From Monomorium pharaonis (lineage: Eukaryota > Arthropoda > Insecta > Hymenoptera > Formicidae): DNA of 64,000 nucleotides. The notes below the pieces were generated by a model, which worked only from the letters and a program-made list of their open reading frames with translations, searched no databases and was not told the origin of the DNA. Both the position numbers and the translations under genes were made by a program. Positions 1-13,460 of the stretch are shown here, piece by piece. Within the stretch, counting starts at the first letter, position 1; each line of letters begins with the position of its first letter. Location of the stretch: assembly GCF_013373865.1 (NCBI RefSeq), contig NC_050472.1, positions 5,265,276 through 5,329,275 of the forward strand, in the 5' to 3' direction.

Positions 1-1150
1 AGATTCGAAAACTAAAGGGATATCGTAGTAACAAAAGTAATAACAATATAAATTTTGAAGCAATTATATAAATGTTTTGGAAAATAAACATCTTTCATTT
101 AATTACATAGGATTGTAAATTTCTAATATAAACATATGCTCATAAATTAATTTACATGTATTGTTATAATACATGAATATAGTCGTATTTTAGTTATAGA
201 TATAATTGGTAATAATTGCTTGGCAGTTGTTTGGAACTGAACTCCAATTATAATTTACTGTTTGTGAAAAATTTATATTCTACAAATAGTTGAAGATACA
301 ATTATTTAATAATGTATTGCATATATTTATTAGCGTCACATATGTTTGATATACATATAATTCAGGGCTACAAAAGTTTATGTATTCCCATGAGATCGTC
401 AAATGGATATGCATTTACGAATTATATAAATTATGTACTTACAGATACCTCAATGTTTGAACATAAATATTTGGCAGTCCAATGTAGAGCGTCATCTTTT
501 AGTAATTAATTGGTACTTGTAATTAAAACTGTCCGTTCCGAATGGTCATCGTAATTTGCCGTTATCTGCTCAACTTATTAATCTATTTTAACTGCCGTCA
601 AACGAGCTCGCGAATATTTATTGTTGCATTTGTATTATAATTGCTATCTGTTCGAAAATGTGTTCCCGGAAATAAGTCATTCGTCACGATTCATCCGCGT
701 CCTATCATCGGTGATAACGCTGAACAAGGGTCGCTTATCACTATTAATCAAGTCTGAGATTTCGCAATTATCTTAACAATTCCGGACGCATCACTCTCGT
801 AGTAAACACTGTCAGTATACGAACATCCAGTCCGAAATAATTTGTGCATTAATTTACCGTGTTAAAAATACATCACGTATATAACCTTGCGAAGAAAAGA
901 GCACCTTCTGCAACAGTATTTCATGATTCTTTTGTAAAAATTAATATTTGTACATTGTATTATATTATAACATAACAGTATAAATGATGAATTTTCAATT
1001 TAGGATATAAGTATCGTTTTACATGATTGAAAAGGAGATTTTATAGCACCGTTGCATGTTCAACGACTTGAACGCATCCTAAGTCTATAGATAATTAAAT
1101 TGTATCGTATTAAGTACTACATTAGCCTTTCGTGATGTAATGTTTAAAAA
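1..1150. other. AT-rich non-coding stretch
   Basis: No coding exon, RNA gene or clear repeat was recognised. The one open frame (312-509) has no recognisable content. Confidence 0.5.
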
Positions 1151-1740
1151 GGCGAATTTCGCGTACCGTCGACACTGCACTGGTGTGTGTCGACTTATTG
1201 TCATGGCGCACCGGTCGCGTGCCATCCATATATTTCCGCTTAACGCACCATCAAAAGGGGGAGTCCGGGGGCAAGTTTAATCTATTTATCGCGGCTGCCG
1301 GCTACCCCCTTTCTCCCTCGGTCTTTTCTTTTTCGTGTATAAGTGCACTCGGGGCTTTCTAGCAGCTACGAACTTCCTCTGACGTCCTCCCGCCCCCCTC
1401 CTTCATCGGGGCTCTGCCTTCAACAACTCTCCCTCTCTCACCCCCTTTCCTCCCCCCCATGTACATACACAGTCCTACACGCGTGTGCATCTCTTGTCTG
1501 CCTCGCATTACTTCATAGCGGCTTGTAACTATGGGCTTTCCTGCACCTTCGTGTGCTGCAGGCGGCACAATTAGTGCGCGCCATTAGTCAGCAGCAGCCT
1601 TTTCCTCCTATACACAAAATTGTGTCCCGGTAAAGGCGCCTCTGTGTCTACTCGAGAGAAGAGAAAGGGTGGATAATAGGTACGGGGAAATCCCTTCTCT
1701 TCGGGGGTATGTGATGCGCCAACGGTAGGACGAAGCGTGG
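1150..1740. other. GC-rich, pyrimidine-skewed island without a recognisable gene
   Basis: Composition changes abruptly from the AT-rich flank. The + strand is CT-rich around 1310-1530. Short open frames on both strands reflect this skew and resemble no known protein. It contains the first copy of a 24-bp motif repeated near 3386. Confidence 0.4.
1629..1652 (+). repeat. 24-bp motif, copy 1 (GGTAAAGGCGCC core)
   Basis: It begins GGTAAAGGCGCC and ends TGTCTACT. It matches 3386-3409 at 22 of 24 positions by eye. Similarity fades outside the block. Function is unknown; it could be a shared regulatory site or the remnant of a repeat. Confidence 0.5.
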
Positions 1741-1763
1741 CGTGCTCAAACAGATATTAACAT

Positions 1764-1766
<3 letters not shown>

Positions 1767-1794
<28 letters not shown>
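1767..1794. repeat. (AG)14 microsatellite
   Basis: An uninterrupted AG dinucleotide tract, followed by a short G-rich run. Confidence 0.9.
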
Positions 1795-1797
<3 letters not shown>

Positions 1798-1799
1798 GA

Positions 1800-4460
1800 G
1801 AAGCAAGAAAAAGTACTCCACTCCGTTACACGGTGACGCTCTAAAGTTGCGCTAAAGTGTCTTCTTTCGTGACCGTGGATCGTCTTTTGTCATGCAGACC
1901 TCGTGTGTGCCGCGCAAATCAACGGATCCATTGCACTATCGGTATCGGGTTGTCGGGGTGTGCTTAAAATTTAATTTTGCCGGAGTAGCGGCGTCGAATT
2001 CTTTGGTTGGACTTTGAAGAATTTTTGGAATGCTGGCCTCAATAAACGGGACCTTGTTAGGGTCAAATTAGAGCGTACGTGACCTATTAATATAGTCCAA
2101 CTATAATGGAATTTCATTATTGCCAAATTGATTTTTGAAACTCGAAATATTTTTTGTCTCTTTCAAAATATATGAGCGTGGAAAGAATATGAGGAAATAT
2201 GGGGAAAGAAAAATATTAATAAAATTCAAATTTTATTATTCTTCTTTGACATGTGTTTTTTTTTTAAATTTTAATTTACAAACAAGTTGATTAAATCTGG
2301 AAATATGTGTGCTAGAAATGCACATTATTAATCAAATTTTGTTTTATTTTATTTGAAGTTGAAAAAAAAGTTTGCACTTAATTTATTGGATAATCTATTT
2401 GAGAATATCTGAAAATATGTATGTAATTTTATTTCATTCTTTTATTACGTTATTAGAAATATTTTTAATTTTCTTTTTTTTTTATTACTTTCTAGTTCTT
2501 GTTTTTTTAAATTTTTTAATATTATAATTTTGTCATTTATAGTGAAACCATTTATATAAACATTTAAATTTGCAATTTGATTTAGGTATGCAATTATTCA
2601 TACACCCTCGAGGCATTTTATGGTCGACGACCGTAACAAAACCGTCTCGATGTATCTTTTAAACGAAGTAAAAGAATCAATATTACTAAGAATACGAAAC
2701 ATCATAACGCAATAGTTCGTGTTATTGATTCTATATTTATAAAAAGAAAGTCAAAAATACACAACAAAACGTTTGTATAACGTTTTTGTTCGTACTGCAG
2801 AAAATACATTCAATTTCGAAATTGAAAAGTTGTACCATCGTTGTTTCCATATTCCGAGCTTGCATGCTTTTCGACACGTACTTTTGATTTCCTTATAAAC
2901 AAAGTCTTGTACGAATAAAATTCCCCTTCATATTTTTGATGTTTTTTTTTTGCGCGTAGAATCTTCATCGGTCATGTCACTTATTTGACATAAAAGTTAA
3001 TAAATACATTAAAAAAACGTTATTACTTTCAAAACTTAAATATTATTGAAAGTTATGATTGTATTTTTGCGAGATCAAATTGCCATATGAATGTATGTCT
3101 GTACACGTGTATGTATCCGCCGAACAGATATTCTATTTTCCACGGGTACGTAAGTGAAAAAAGTTTCGGGGCGGGGAGGGGGGATGTAGTGTCAACCAAT
3201 GTCCGTGTACAAATATTACCCAATGACGCGCGCAAATACACGGCCGCTGTTCCCCTGAAAGCGCAAGATACGATAGAAAGCTTGTTTTCAAAGTGTATTT
3301 GAGGGACCTTTCCGCCGCGCGTTAACTCTATTGTGAGCGCTGCAAAAGCTCCTGCCTTTTCCCGGCTACGTAGAAAATAATGGCTGGTAAAGGCGCCACT
3401 ATGTCTACTGTTAAGGGAAAGCCCGCGGTATGGGGATAATACGCACATGCACCTTTTTCAAGTCGGGACGACGGGAAGGCCGCGGTATATCTCTCACGTC
3501 GGGACGCCGGGAAAAAGAATTCGTACGATCGCACTGATATTATCTGAAAATATAGTCGACCACATATCTTTGGATTTTTTATATTTCGTCTTTTAAGTCG
3601 ATCCTTTGACTTTTCCTTGCTTATATAAGAATGATAGTCGATTTTATTATTTTTCCTACGCGCTATATGTATTGCAGAATATAATATATTTTGTTGCTCT
3701 TCTTCGCTTAGGTTTTTAACTTATAATACGTATTATTTACTTATATCTACAATATTCAAATATTATATATTATTATTAGTAATTGTCGGAGGACTAGAAG
3801 CACACGGAATTGTATTAGTTTCGTTTAGTTTTGTTAAAGCTTTATGAACTCAAAGAAATCGCAAGTGTCACGCAAAGTTTTCTCACTTCAGTGAAAGAGG
3901 TGGAATTTACATTTCTAAACGCTATTGTGAAATGAAACTAATGATGCAATGCGAAATTGGAAATTAGAGATGAAAATGTATGCCAGCGAATTCTTGACAA
4001 CATCGCTCTCCTGGGAGATTTGGCCCATTGTAACAGCGATCCGACTGCTGAATGAAGCTCGAAAATCAGCGCCGACAATAAAGAAACACGCGAGGTACGG
4101 GCGCGCGCGAGTGCGCGCGAGAGCCCTCGAGGCACTCGTTTTCGAGATACTGAAATTTCGAAAGATCCATCAGGCAGAAGAGTACTCCCTTTATGATCGC
4201 ACATTGTGCAAGCCCCGCAAGACGACACCTGCGTCATTCATAAAGGCCGGATTACTCGACTATGCGCACGTCGTAAGAGTATTAACTTCACTCCGCGTAT
4301 GCTGCACAGTTGTTTCAAAACTGCAGATGTAATCTTTCTCGGGCAACTTGGAGACAATATTTTTGCAGAAATTCGAAAAAGAAGATTATTTCCTATGTAA
4401 TTTTTTTTTTTTTAGTATTTTAATATATATTTCTAAATAAAACGTCAAAAATTGAACTTT
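1800..4460. other. Mostly AT-rich non-coding stretch with a GC-rich patch at 3120-3540
   Basis: No gene was recognised. The patch at 3120-3540 and the block at 3940-4330 give overlapping open frames on both strands, none with recognisable domains. At 3463-3516 the phrase GTCGGGACG-CGGGAA occurs twice, about 35 bp apart. Confidence 0.4.
3386..3409 (+). repeat. 24-bp motif, copy 2 (GGTAAAGGCGCC core)
   Basis: Second copy of the motif at 1629-1652, in the same orientation and about 1.76 kb away. It differs at two positions just after the GGCGCC palindrome. Confidence 0.5.
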
Positions 4461-4467
4461 TTTTTTA

Positions 4468-4618
4468 CACGGAAGGAACAATTTTGCTAAAGTACCTAAC
4501 AATGGAATTAAATAGAGATATATTCTACATAATTATTTTAATGATTTAACAAAATTATTTTCAGATCTGCGTGTCCAGCTAAATTTTTAGATACTTTAAC
4601 AAAATTGCTCTTTCCATG
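4468..4618. mobile_element. Short TA-flanked MITE, family A copy 1
   Basis: A 151-bp AT-rich element bounded by TA on both sides (4466-4467 and 4619-4620). The left end starts CACGGAAGGAACAATTTTGC; the reverse complement of the right end starts CATGGAAAGAGCAATTTTG, so the terminal inverted repeats are about 33 bp. It has no coding capacity. TA target duplication and short TIRs fit a Tc1/mariner-type non-autonomous element (family knowledge). It lacks much of the middle found in the 11.4 and 24.0 kb copies. Confidence 0.7.
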
Positions 4619-4639
4619 TATTAATGTAAATGTTTTCTT

Positions 4640-5230
4640 GAGATTAAAAGATACAATTTTATTTTTGTTTTGATACAAAAAATTGAGATTAGCAAATATT
4701 TTTTGTTCTTTAATTATTTAGAAACTTCAAAGCTAAAACAGTTATAAAATCGTATTACAGTAATTAACAATTTATAATTATAAAGAAATGAGAAGTGCAA
4801 TTTTTCAATCAAAATAGATCTTGGTGCTTTTTTATTTATTGATTATTAAAGGTATTTTTTAGTTCTATAAATTGAACCGATATGGTTATTGGATTTAAAA
4901 TGCGATTGTAATCCGAGACTAAGAATACATTCTAAATTAATTTTTGATCGTCAAATTTAATAACGATTGATGTTATAAGTATCTTAAAACCTATTAAAAG
5001 AACATTGCGAAAGATATTCTAATCGAGAATCCGATTCTGAACTACTAAAAGATCTACAGTGGTGATAAAATTCTATAGTTTATTCATATTAAAGGCAAAT
5101 TGTTATCAAATTGACCAGCAAATCCGTGAAAATGAAGGCACGAATGCCTTTAAAATATTCTGAATATCGATTAACCCGGGGAGACTAAAAAGGCACCAAC
5201 ATGCCTGTTGGTATAATCTGACTGTGTATG
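4640..5230. other. AT-rich non-coding stretch
   Basis: No exon, RNA gene or repeat was recognised. Confidence 0.5.
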
Positions 5231-5235
5231 CGTGT

Positions 5236-5273
5236 CAGTCAGTCAGTCAGTCAGGCAGTCATTCAGGCAGTAC
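5236..5273 (+). repeat. Imperfect CAGT tetranucleotide repeat
   Basis: A run of CAGT units with GCAGT and TTCAG interruptions. TCAGT is also the arthropod initiator consensus, so it contains several chance initiator matches. Confidence 0.7.
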
Positions 5274-5329
5274 GAACAGTTACGCTCATTTTCCGGACGG
5301 ATTTGCCGGATGTATGTACGTATGTGTGC

Positions 5330-5780
5330 TCGCAGTTTAAGCGTTCGTTAGGGAGACATCAAGCGGGAGTGCGAATACGAGCGTAGGAGAGAGAGTGGCA
5401 CCCTCTTCGCGCGCACTCTCGTGCATCTCGTGTCAGCTCGCGAGGATGGAGCGTCGTCGCAACGCAATGCGAAATAACGAGTCTCAAGTGTCGCACTCCA
5501 ACTCGCCGCGCCGCGCGTCTCTCGCTTTCGAAGTAGGAACGCTTTTAAAACACTGGTTTAAAACATCCGAAACACTTTCCCCGTGTGCTATTCATGTCGC
5601 GCGGGGTTGCCGCGTTTATTTTAAGTCCCCGTTGGGTCCTCGACGGGCACATAAGTGTTGCGTCGATTCGATTAACGTGGATGTAACGTGTTTTTACAGC
5701 TCCATCGTTAATTTTATAGCTGGGTTTTCAAACCTCTCGGAATCCGCCGAATTATGCAAAATAACATCAATTTAAGGTGA
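5330..5780 (+). other. GC-rich island, possible 5' exon or promoter area
   Basis: A CpG-rich block downstream of the CAGT repeat, with an open frame from the ATG at 5446 to 5775 on the + strand. The frame is rich in Arg and Ser, has no signal peptide and matches nothing I know. A possible donor GTAGGA lies near 5531. It could be an untranslated first exon, but the sequence alone does not prove it. Confidence 0.2.
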
Positions 5781-8700
5781 CAGTCCCATTTATGAAACAA
5801 ATTTGTGAAACAAACGTTTTTCAGACATACATGTATTAATAAAATTGTAAAAAAAATTTTCACATTTAATTTTTTTTTTTTTTTTTTGTAATTTATGTAA
5901 TATAAGATTTGTCTTCATCACGGCTCATATTTAGGAAAAAAAGTGGAAGATTACCTTTAAATAACCTCTCTAATGAGCTTGTTAAATACCTTTTTAATAA
6001 ATGCTTGAAATCATGATACTCTTAGATTATATTTAATACGTTATATAAACATAATATATGTATATTAAAACCGTACATTAATATACATTTAATTATGCCG
6101 AATTATAATTGGGACTTATGCATAAACATTTTTCCGAAATTCACAATCGATTTATTGGTTAAATTTATACGAATTAATAAAAAATATTTTTATTTTAAAT
6201 AACCGATAATTAGGATAGACATCTCGTATGTTTCATTTTTTTATCATCGAATTTTTACAATAGTTTAAAGAAAAAATAATGTTTAATTTGCTGTTCTGCA
6301 TCAATTAAAGCTACGCTACGTTTTAAGCCATGTGCCACATTTATTTCGAAACTTCTTCAAATGTTCAGGAGAAACAGAAAACAACAGCATCTAGCTTGTA
6401 TAAGTGTAATTACTCCGGTTTTACTTGAATAAAAAGAAGAGAAATTTCAAATAAGAAATTGATTTTAAAAAGCTGTGGCAACTATTATTTACTAACACTT
6501 TAAAAATATCTTTGCAGTGTAATATACTGTGCAAAACATGGTACCACTGCACATAAGCCAACATTGCACCCAGCACATATGTACTTCGTGTCTTTCTATC
6601 TCGCTCTTTTTATTTTTTCCCTTTTGGAAATATGAGTTGAGACATACTCTGTATCTTGCCGAAAGATTTTTAGGGACTTATGAAAGAAAATGTCTTTCGA
6701 GAGGTTAATCTTATCGGAGTTTCCTTTCCTCACTAAAAGGTTACCGCCATTGCACACTTCGGGCGTGCATTAAAGAGTTTGATCTTTCATAAAATCCAAA
6801 ATATCAGTTCAACAATGTTAAAGAAATGACGCATATAAAACGTTATAATAAAACATCTCAGCTTTTTCTTTTTATACTTATAGAACACAGTGAAACTTTT
6901 TTATTAGGTTTATAAAGTTCAAAAATATTTTATTAGTAACGTGAATTTTCGAAAATTTATTAAAACAGATATAATCGAGGAAAATACTTTTTTTCCGCGC
7001 ATTCGAAAATACGTGATAAAATAAATACCCCACACGCGTGTCCCTTTGTCCACTAATACCCAATTTACAAAAGTTTATCGTGTACACGGCAAAAAATATT
7101 GTCTGTAATATTATTTGTTTCTGTCTTTTATTATATTGCGGAACCGTGAACTAAACAAAAAATTTATCAAAAATTATTATAGAAAGCTTTGGTAAATGGA
7201 TAGGAAACCAAATTTCGGTTTAATAAACGGAACACTATGTGGCAACTCCAATATTTTGCTCCATCAGAATTTTGAGTATAAATATATATTTATACATATA
7301 TATACACATATATAGATATATTTAGAAGAAATATTATTATTGTTAACTTAATAAATATATTGAGAAAATTTATTTTTATCAAACATTTCTACTAAGTAAT
7401 AAACATACATGTAAAATATGAAATCGTCGTGGAAACGATTTGATAGATACTACTCTATAGGAACTGTCATAATAATGTTCGATTGTCATGTCGAGAAGGT
7501 CGACATTCGACATTGCTTCCATTTCGGTGTGAAGAATTTCGAAAGATTTCATTGCCGATATCCTACGATATCTTTTCATCCATATAATCATGAATTCTTA
7601 CGAGAAGAAAGCTTCAAGGATAGAAAAACCGTAATGAGATCTTTAGTCTGAAAAGAAATCTGACTTTTTCCATTTAATAAGAATCAACGCACAACGTTGT
7701 CATGTTATTTATGTACTGCGCTAGAAAGTAAATGAATACATCTAGTTTTTAGCAATGCATTTTCTCGCACTATACACATAAACAGTTATATTTCTCAGAA
7801 AAGATACATAGCGTACAGAATTCTAGATTTTGTTTGCGCACTTGCCAGAGATAATGGAGGTGGGTCTAAGAAAAATATACGATCCTTTTTAATATCGAGG
7901 AACTAACGATTATGGAGTTATTTAATATTTAACGGTATAATAATAGACGACGATAATAATAAAATAATAATACCTATGAGAAATAATAATTAGGAGCTTT
8001 ACGTTAAATTTAATTTTGATAAACAGGATTTTAATATTAAATTTTTTTAATTTGCCACGATATCTAACATTAAAAACTTAAAAAAATACTGGATACTATT
8101 GATTTATTAGAGTTTCATTAAACAATATTGATTTTAAATTTGGTATCATTTACAACAAAGCATTATAAGAGAAATCACATTAATAATTTAACAAAAATTA
8201 TAAAGATTTATTAGACAAATCTCAAAGAAATATATTGTTAAAAATAGAGTCTACAATTTTCTCGAATATATTAAAGTTTTATATTTTAATTTAAAGTTTT
8301 ATGATATTTAATAACTAATGACTAACTAGCGAAAATATAGCGTAGTTATATTTAGTGTATAAAACATGTAAATATAATTTTAAAAAGTTATAACAAAAAA
8401 ATAAGTTGATTGTAAGAATAAAAAAGTAATTAAAATCTATTGTTTGTCCGTATTTCTTCGTTTTACGTAATTAACTTTAGAAGTAGCAGTATATGTAAAA
8501 TGACAGTGAAGTATATGTATACTTTGCTTCCTTTTTTTATTCGTATAAATAGGTAATAAAATATTATTTGTAATAATAAATATTTATTGTATATAAATAA
8601 CAACTTCTATAGACTATAGAGATTAGAAAGCTGGTTTCCACCGCTTTTTGAAAATAAATTTAATTTTACAACAAGAGAATAATAAACCATCTACAATATA

Positions 8701-11370
8701 ATATTAATTACAAAAATTATGAAATGTTACATGCAATTTAATTACAAATGCATAAATGTATTATTTTGGTAAAAGACTGCCTGTTGTTTTGTTTGAAACT
8801 ACAACAGGTATATTTCTTCTATTAAATAAAATTAATAATTAAAATTAAAAAATTTACCATATTTTAACATCTGACATATCTGTGTATGTCAAAGAGTATT
8901 CGTAATCGAAAAACTTTGTTTTTTTATTATGAAATATTTTGTTTTGTGAAAATAGTCAGAAAATGAAATTGGAGTTAATTTAATTTGCGTATTTATTGTC
9001 GTTATATGTTTTCAACTTTGGTACAGCTCTTTTGTAGAAGCGAAATAAATAACAATAATTATTAATTTCTCCGACTTTTTATTAATACTGGTGCGCGTAT
9101 TCTCCGTTAGCCAAATCCAATTATGGATTTCTAGAAGAAAAACGCACGTTTACTCGGGAAATGTAGCGCAGCTCTACTTCGCGTAGCAGTCACGAATTCG
9201 ATTCCTTTCGCGAAATTGAAAAATCGGTCTATTTTATCGGCCACTCGCGAGTAGAGATTAAATTAGAAAAAGGTAGTATCTTCTTCTGTTGGTGGAACAT
9301 ATCCACGTTCTGTTATTCGCTCGCACACTCAATTGCATATGTGCATACTCTGGCTTATGCTGTTCCTACCGTATACGATTTAGCGCATTACACTGTACCA
9401 CAATGCGTGCTTGTTGTATCTTGTATCGTATTCACAAATGGTACATAGACTTTTATAAAAGCACACAGCACATGAAGAGCCTAAAAGAGAATCTTAGAAA
9501 TAGAAAGACAAAAATCACACTCCTAATTCAAAGCTAAATCTTTTATTCTTTTTGTTAATCTATTAAATGTCGTATATTTTTGACTTTTTTTAAAAATATA
9601 ACTGCATATTATAACATAATCTTAAATTAAATTTACATGGTGATTTTGATTTTTAATATCAATCATTATTTTATTCTAGAATCAATATATAAATAAATTT
9701 TATATAAAGTTGCATTTTGTTTTTAGAATTTTTGCAGAACAAAATATTTATTATCACATAACAATAAAGATTATCCAATATTTCAATATATAAAATAATC
9801 TTTCTTTGTAAAATTTAAATATTTAATTATTCACGTTGGTAATATTTGAATTTTATGCATTTTATTTTTGTAGGTTTACTAATTGGGACATTACGTTTTG
9901 TTTTATAGTACTATATGACTAATATACGCAACATTATTCGATATAATTCTGTAACTATTATTTGCAACACACATGTGAGAACATTATCTATACCGAGATT
10001 TACATATTGCAGCTTATTAATATACTGCTACTAGAAATAATACAAAAATTATTCATGATTAATAAAGTGCAGAATAATCCGCGCTTCATTAATATTGAAG
10101 TTTTCGACTCGAGTTACAATACGATATTCTGCTGCATATTTAGTTGCGATATAAATAATGTAGGTATAAGCATTGCTGCAGTATAATAGATTCCTGACAC
10201 AATAGTCATCACACGTATGTCGTAATGCTATTATAGTTTTAATAATGTCTTGGAGTTATTTATGAGCGAAAGAAAGATTTATGAAAACATCTACATGTGC
10301 ATGTTTATTTCAATTATATATTTAGACATATCTCAGTTACTTATAAAGTTAAAATCAATAGTAATATTAAAATATAATTAGCGCGTTGAATATCTTTTAA
10401 ATATTAATATACTTCTAGATTAATTATGAAATTTAAGGGAGGTGTTCAATTTAAATTTAGTTTTATCAATGTAATTATTATTTCTCGTGTCTAAAATCGA
10501 ACAAAAAGGTCGCTGAACTATTAACCAATTTATGCTGCACAGCTAAACTTTTTATATTATAGTAACCGTAAAAAAAGAACTTTCATCAGATGTCCCTTCT
10601 TTGTATGCTGAACGACGATATGTACAATCAGTTTTGACAAGTTTAAATGTTTCATATCGTTATTTTCGTGTGCCCAAGTTTGCTCCTTGAGTCTAGTCTT
10701 GCGAATTAGGAAAGTTTAATCGAAACTGTAGGGCGGAAACTTGTCGAACGCCGGAAAAACTTTCGCGGCAGGACGCGTGATGACCATAGCAAATTTAGCC
10801 GTCGGGTGGAAGGTTGTCACCCACCAGCTGACGTCTTCCGCTAGTTTGGAACATTGAAAAAAAAAGGCGAATTGTTTTTCGGCGCTCCTTGAGAAGAAAA
10901 TCAATTCTCAAGAAGTGTCATCGTCGTCGCGCGAATGACCCGTTACAGCACAAGTGTAGTCATCACAAGAACACATCCGATAAAATTGGCAGGTTGACTT
11001 GCTTTGAGGTTTTACCGAAGAGAAAGAAATCATCTGCAGTAGCTATGATTTAAAAAACATTTCTGATAATTTTGTATGTAAGGATATCCCATATGTGAAA
11101 ATGAAAACTGTGTTAAACATTTTAATTAAATTGATAAGGAATTTCGTTGATAAATCTGATAATATAATTGAAAATGAAATTAATCGTCCAGGAAAAACGA
11201 AACTGTGATGGAATTTTTCGTTTCCCGTAAATTATTTTTTATACAAATGCAACTATTTTTAAAACATTAAAGGAAGAATATTAGAAAAGTAAAAAGCAAA
11301 ATTTATATGTTATTTAAATGATGAATGAAAACGGTAATTTTGCAAAGCGACAAAAACAGAGCAAATAAAA
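5780..11370. other. AT-rich non-coding stretch
   Basis: No gene was recognised. Open frames at 7379-7651 lie on both strands and are unrecognised. A small hairpin with an 8-bp stem (CCTGTTGT/ACAACAGG) sits at 8780-8808. A slightly GC-richer segment at 10700-10930 has no recognisable content. Confidence 0.45.
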
Positions 11371-11377
11371 ATAATTA

Positions 11378-11634
11378 CATGAAAAGAACGATTTTGTCGC
11401 ATTATCTGAAAATCTAGCTGAATACAGATCTTAATAGAATTTGTTGGACTATTAAAATAATTATAAGTGACGTTTAAACATGGTAAGTAATGCATATAAA
11501 AAATTTTAATATTTTAGCGATGAGATAGTTTGAGCATCCTACATAATTATTTTGATGGTCTAACAAAATTATTTTCAGGCGTATATTCAACTAAATATAG
11601 TCAAAATAACTTTAGCAAATTTATTCTTTCCACA
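11378..11634. mobile_element. TA-flanked MITE, family A copy 2 (longer form)
   Basis: The left end CATGAAAAGAACGATTTTG follows TA. The degraded right end reads CTTTAGCAAATTTATTCTTTCCACA. The internal phrase CATCCTACATAATTATTT is shared with the 24.0 kb copy. Length is about 257 bp and the right boundary is approximate. Confidence 0.5.
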
Positions 11635-11746
11635 TTTATATATATAAGCTAACAGAAGCTAACACAAAGAAATACGGAAAAAAGATACTAATTACATGCT
11701 TGCGATTATACATTTTTTGTAAATGGAAGTTTTTCAGGCTTTTGCG

Positions 11747-11766
11747 TAACCGTTGTACAACGGTTA
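11747..11766. other. Perfect 20-bp palindrome
   Basis: TAACCGTTGTACAACGGTTA is self-complementary over all 20 bases. Each half holds AACCGTT, a sequence that could serve a dimeric DNA-binding protein. Function is inferred only. Confidence 0.5.
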
Positions 11767-11769
11767 ATA

Positions 11770-13450
11770 ACAACATTGTAAAACAAAGCGCAAATAATTT
11801 GCAAGCAGTAACTACCCATGATATAAAGGATTTACATTATAAAGTGATCATAAAACTGTCTAATATTGTACTTTTATGAAAGCAATACGGAATACGATGA
11901 TGCGATTTAATGAATTTTCTGCGTTATTTAATTGCGATAGAAGCGATTCTCTCAAAGCCGTTTTTATAATGAAATACTTCTTATAATGAATAATATTGTC
12001 TTTACTTATATAGGATTTTTAATTACGTTTTAAAACATATTCTTTGTTTAATATTTTTATATTTGTAATAACAATTTTTGTTACAATTTTGAAAAAAAAA
12101 AATTGAAATTGATGAAATGTAATACATATACTGACGAAAGTTTACTATAAAAGGGGGAAATATGAGTGACTGCATATCTGGTTAGGTACAAAAATAGAAA
12201 AGTACAGCGCGACTCTTTGTCTTGCGCGGAATATCTCGAAGGTGCGGCGGTACAATGGTAAGAAAAGACTAAGAGTGTTCTGTTTCAACCGCGTTATTAG
12301 ATTAAATACCAACTCGTGCAATATATACTTGCTACTGTACGGCAAACGACAACCGCTCGCCGGTTAATCCGCGGGTTAAAGCAAAACCGTCTCCGCCGCC
12401 GGCATGGCGGAAAATTGAAAAGAGAGTCGGCTGACGCAGCTCGGCGTCCCAGTCCGCGAAATTACACTTGTCTGACTTCATTCTGGGCACACAATGGCAA
12501 CGGAGAGGTAGCAATGGTATGCGGGTTAATGGACAACGTTTAAAAATCCGTTATTGAAATTACCATTTGCGCATGGCGGTTGTCGAGATCTCATGGACGG
12601 AGAGGATTAAATTAGAAAACAAATAATTCAACGTATAGGAGGATTCTAGTTAAACCGTAATTGTCTTTTTTTTTTTTTAATCTCGAGGTAATATTAGGTT
12701 TATTCAATTTTTAATAATTTACTGTCTAAGAAAAGGGAAAAAGGAGTGATGACAGGAGCAATTTTTGAACGAGGATTATTACTTTGAATTATTTTTTTAT
12801 AAAATTTTTATTACAACAAATAATTCTTCGGCTGATAACAGAGATAAAAAAATAATCAAATTCCTTGAATATTATTCTAATCAAATTTGATTAATTCATT
12901 AATTTCTAAGATATTAAATAATTTTATAAGTTTGCATGTCACTTCTACAATTGTCGATTGATTTTTTTTAAATATTTGCTTAACTTACTGTCATTATCTT
13001 AAATTTTTTTTTATTTGAACGTATATTACAGAAACATGCATGTGGCAAACACACAAATGTATATAATGTGTGATAATTAAACTGGTAGTAGTTGCTATTT
13101 GAATTTTACATAAAATTTGCATCCTAATAACGGCCTCGACAAAGTTATAAATAAGATGCAATATGTCGGAAAATGGCGAGGGTGGTCAGCGGTGAGGACT
13201 CGCGAGCATTAGTGGTGTCTATAAATTCTAAACTTTGTAATGTAATTCAAACGCGACAAATGTAAGTTACTCCGACGTGCGGAATGATGTATTATCGGGC
13301 GTCACGTGCTATATAATTCATTGTTCGTTTCTTGTTATTCATTATTCAGCGCATTTGTCTACGCGTTTGTCCCGGATTATAATAACAACATTAGATCGAT
13401 CGAGAACTGCCAGCTGAAGATATAAGTTAATTTGTGAGCGGTGTATAATC
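11770..13450. other. AT-rich non-coding stretch with a GC-rich patch at 12330-12540
   Basis: The patch gives overlapping open frames on both strands with no recognisable domain. Nothing else was identified. Confidence 0.45.
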
Positions 13451-13451
13451 G

Positions 13452-13460
13452 ATTTTTATA
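13452..13460 (+). repeat. 9-bp target-site duplication (left), ATTTTTATA
   Basis: Exact copy of 14088-14096, flanking the element at 13461-14087. Confidence 0.75.

Noticed and set aside
9160..9215. tRNA-like B-box (TTCGATTCC) with a weak A-box
   Set aside because: The T-stem and acceptor stem do not pair, so it is not a credible tRNA or SINE head.
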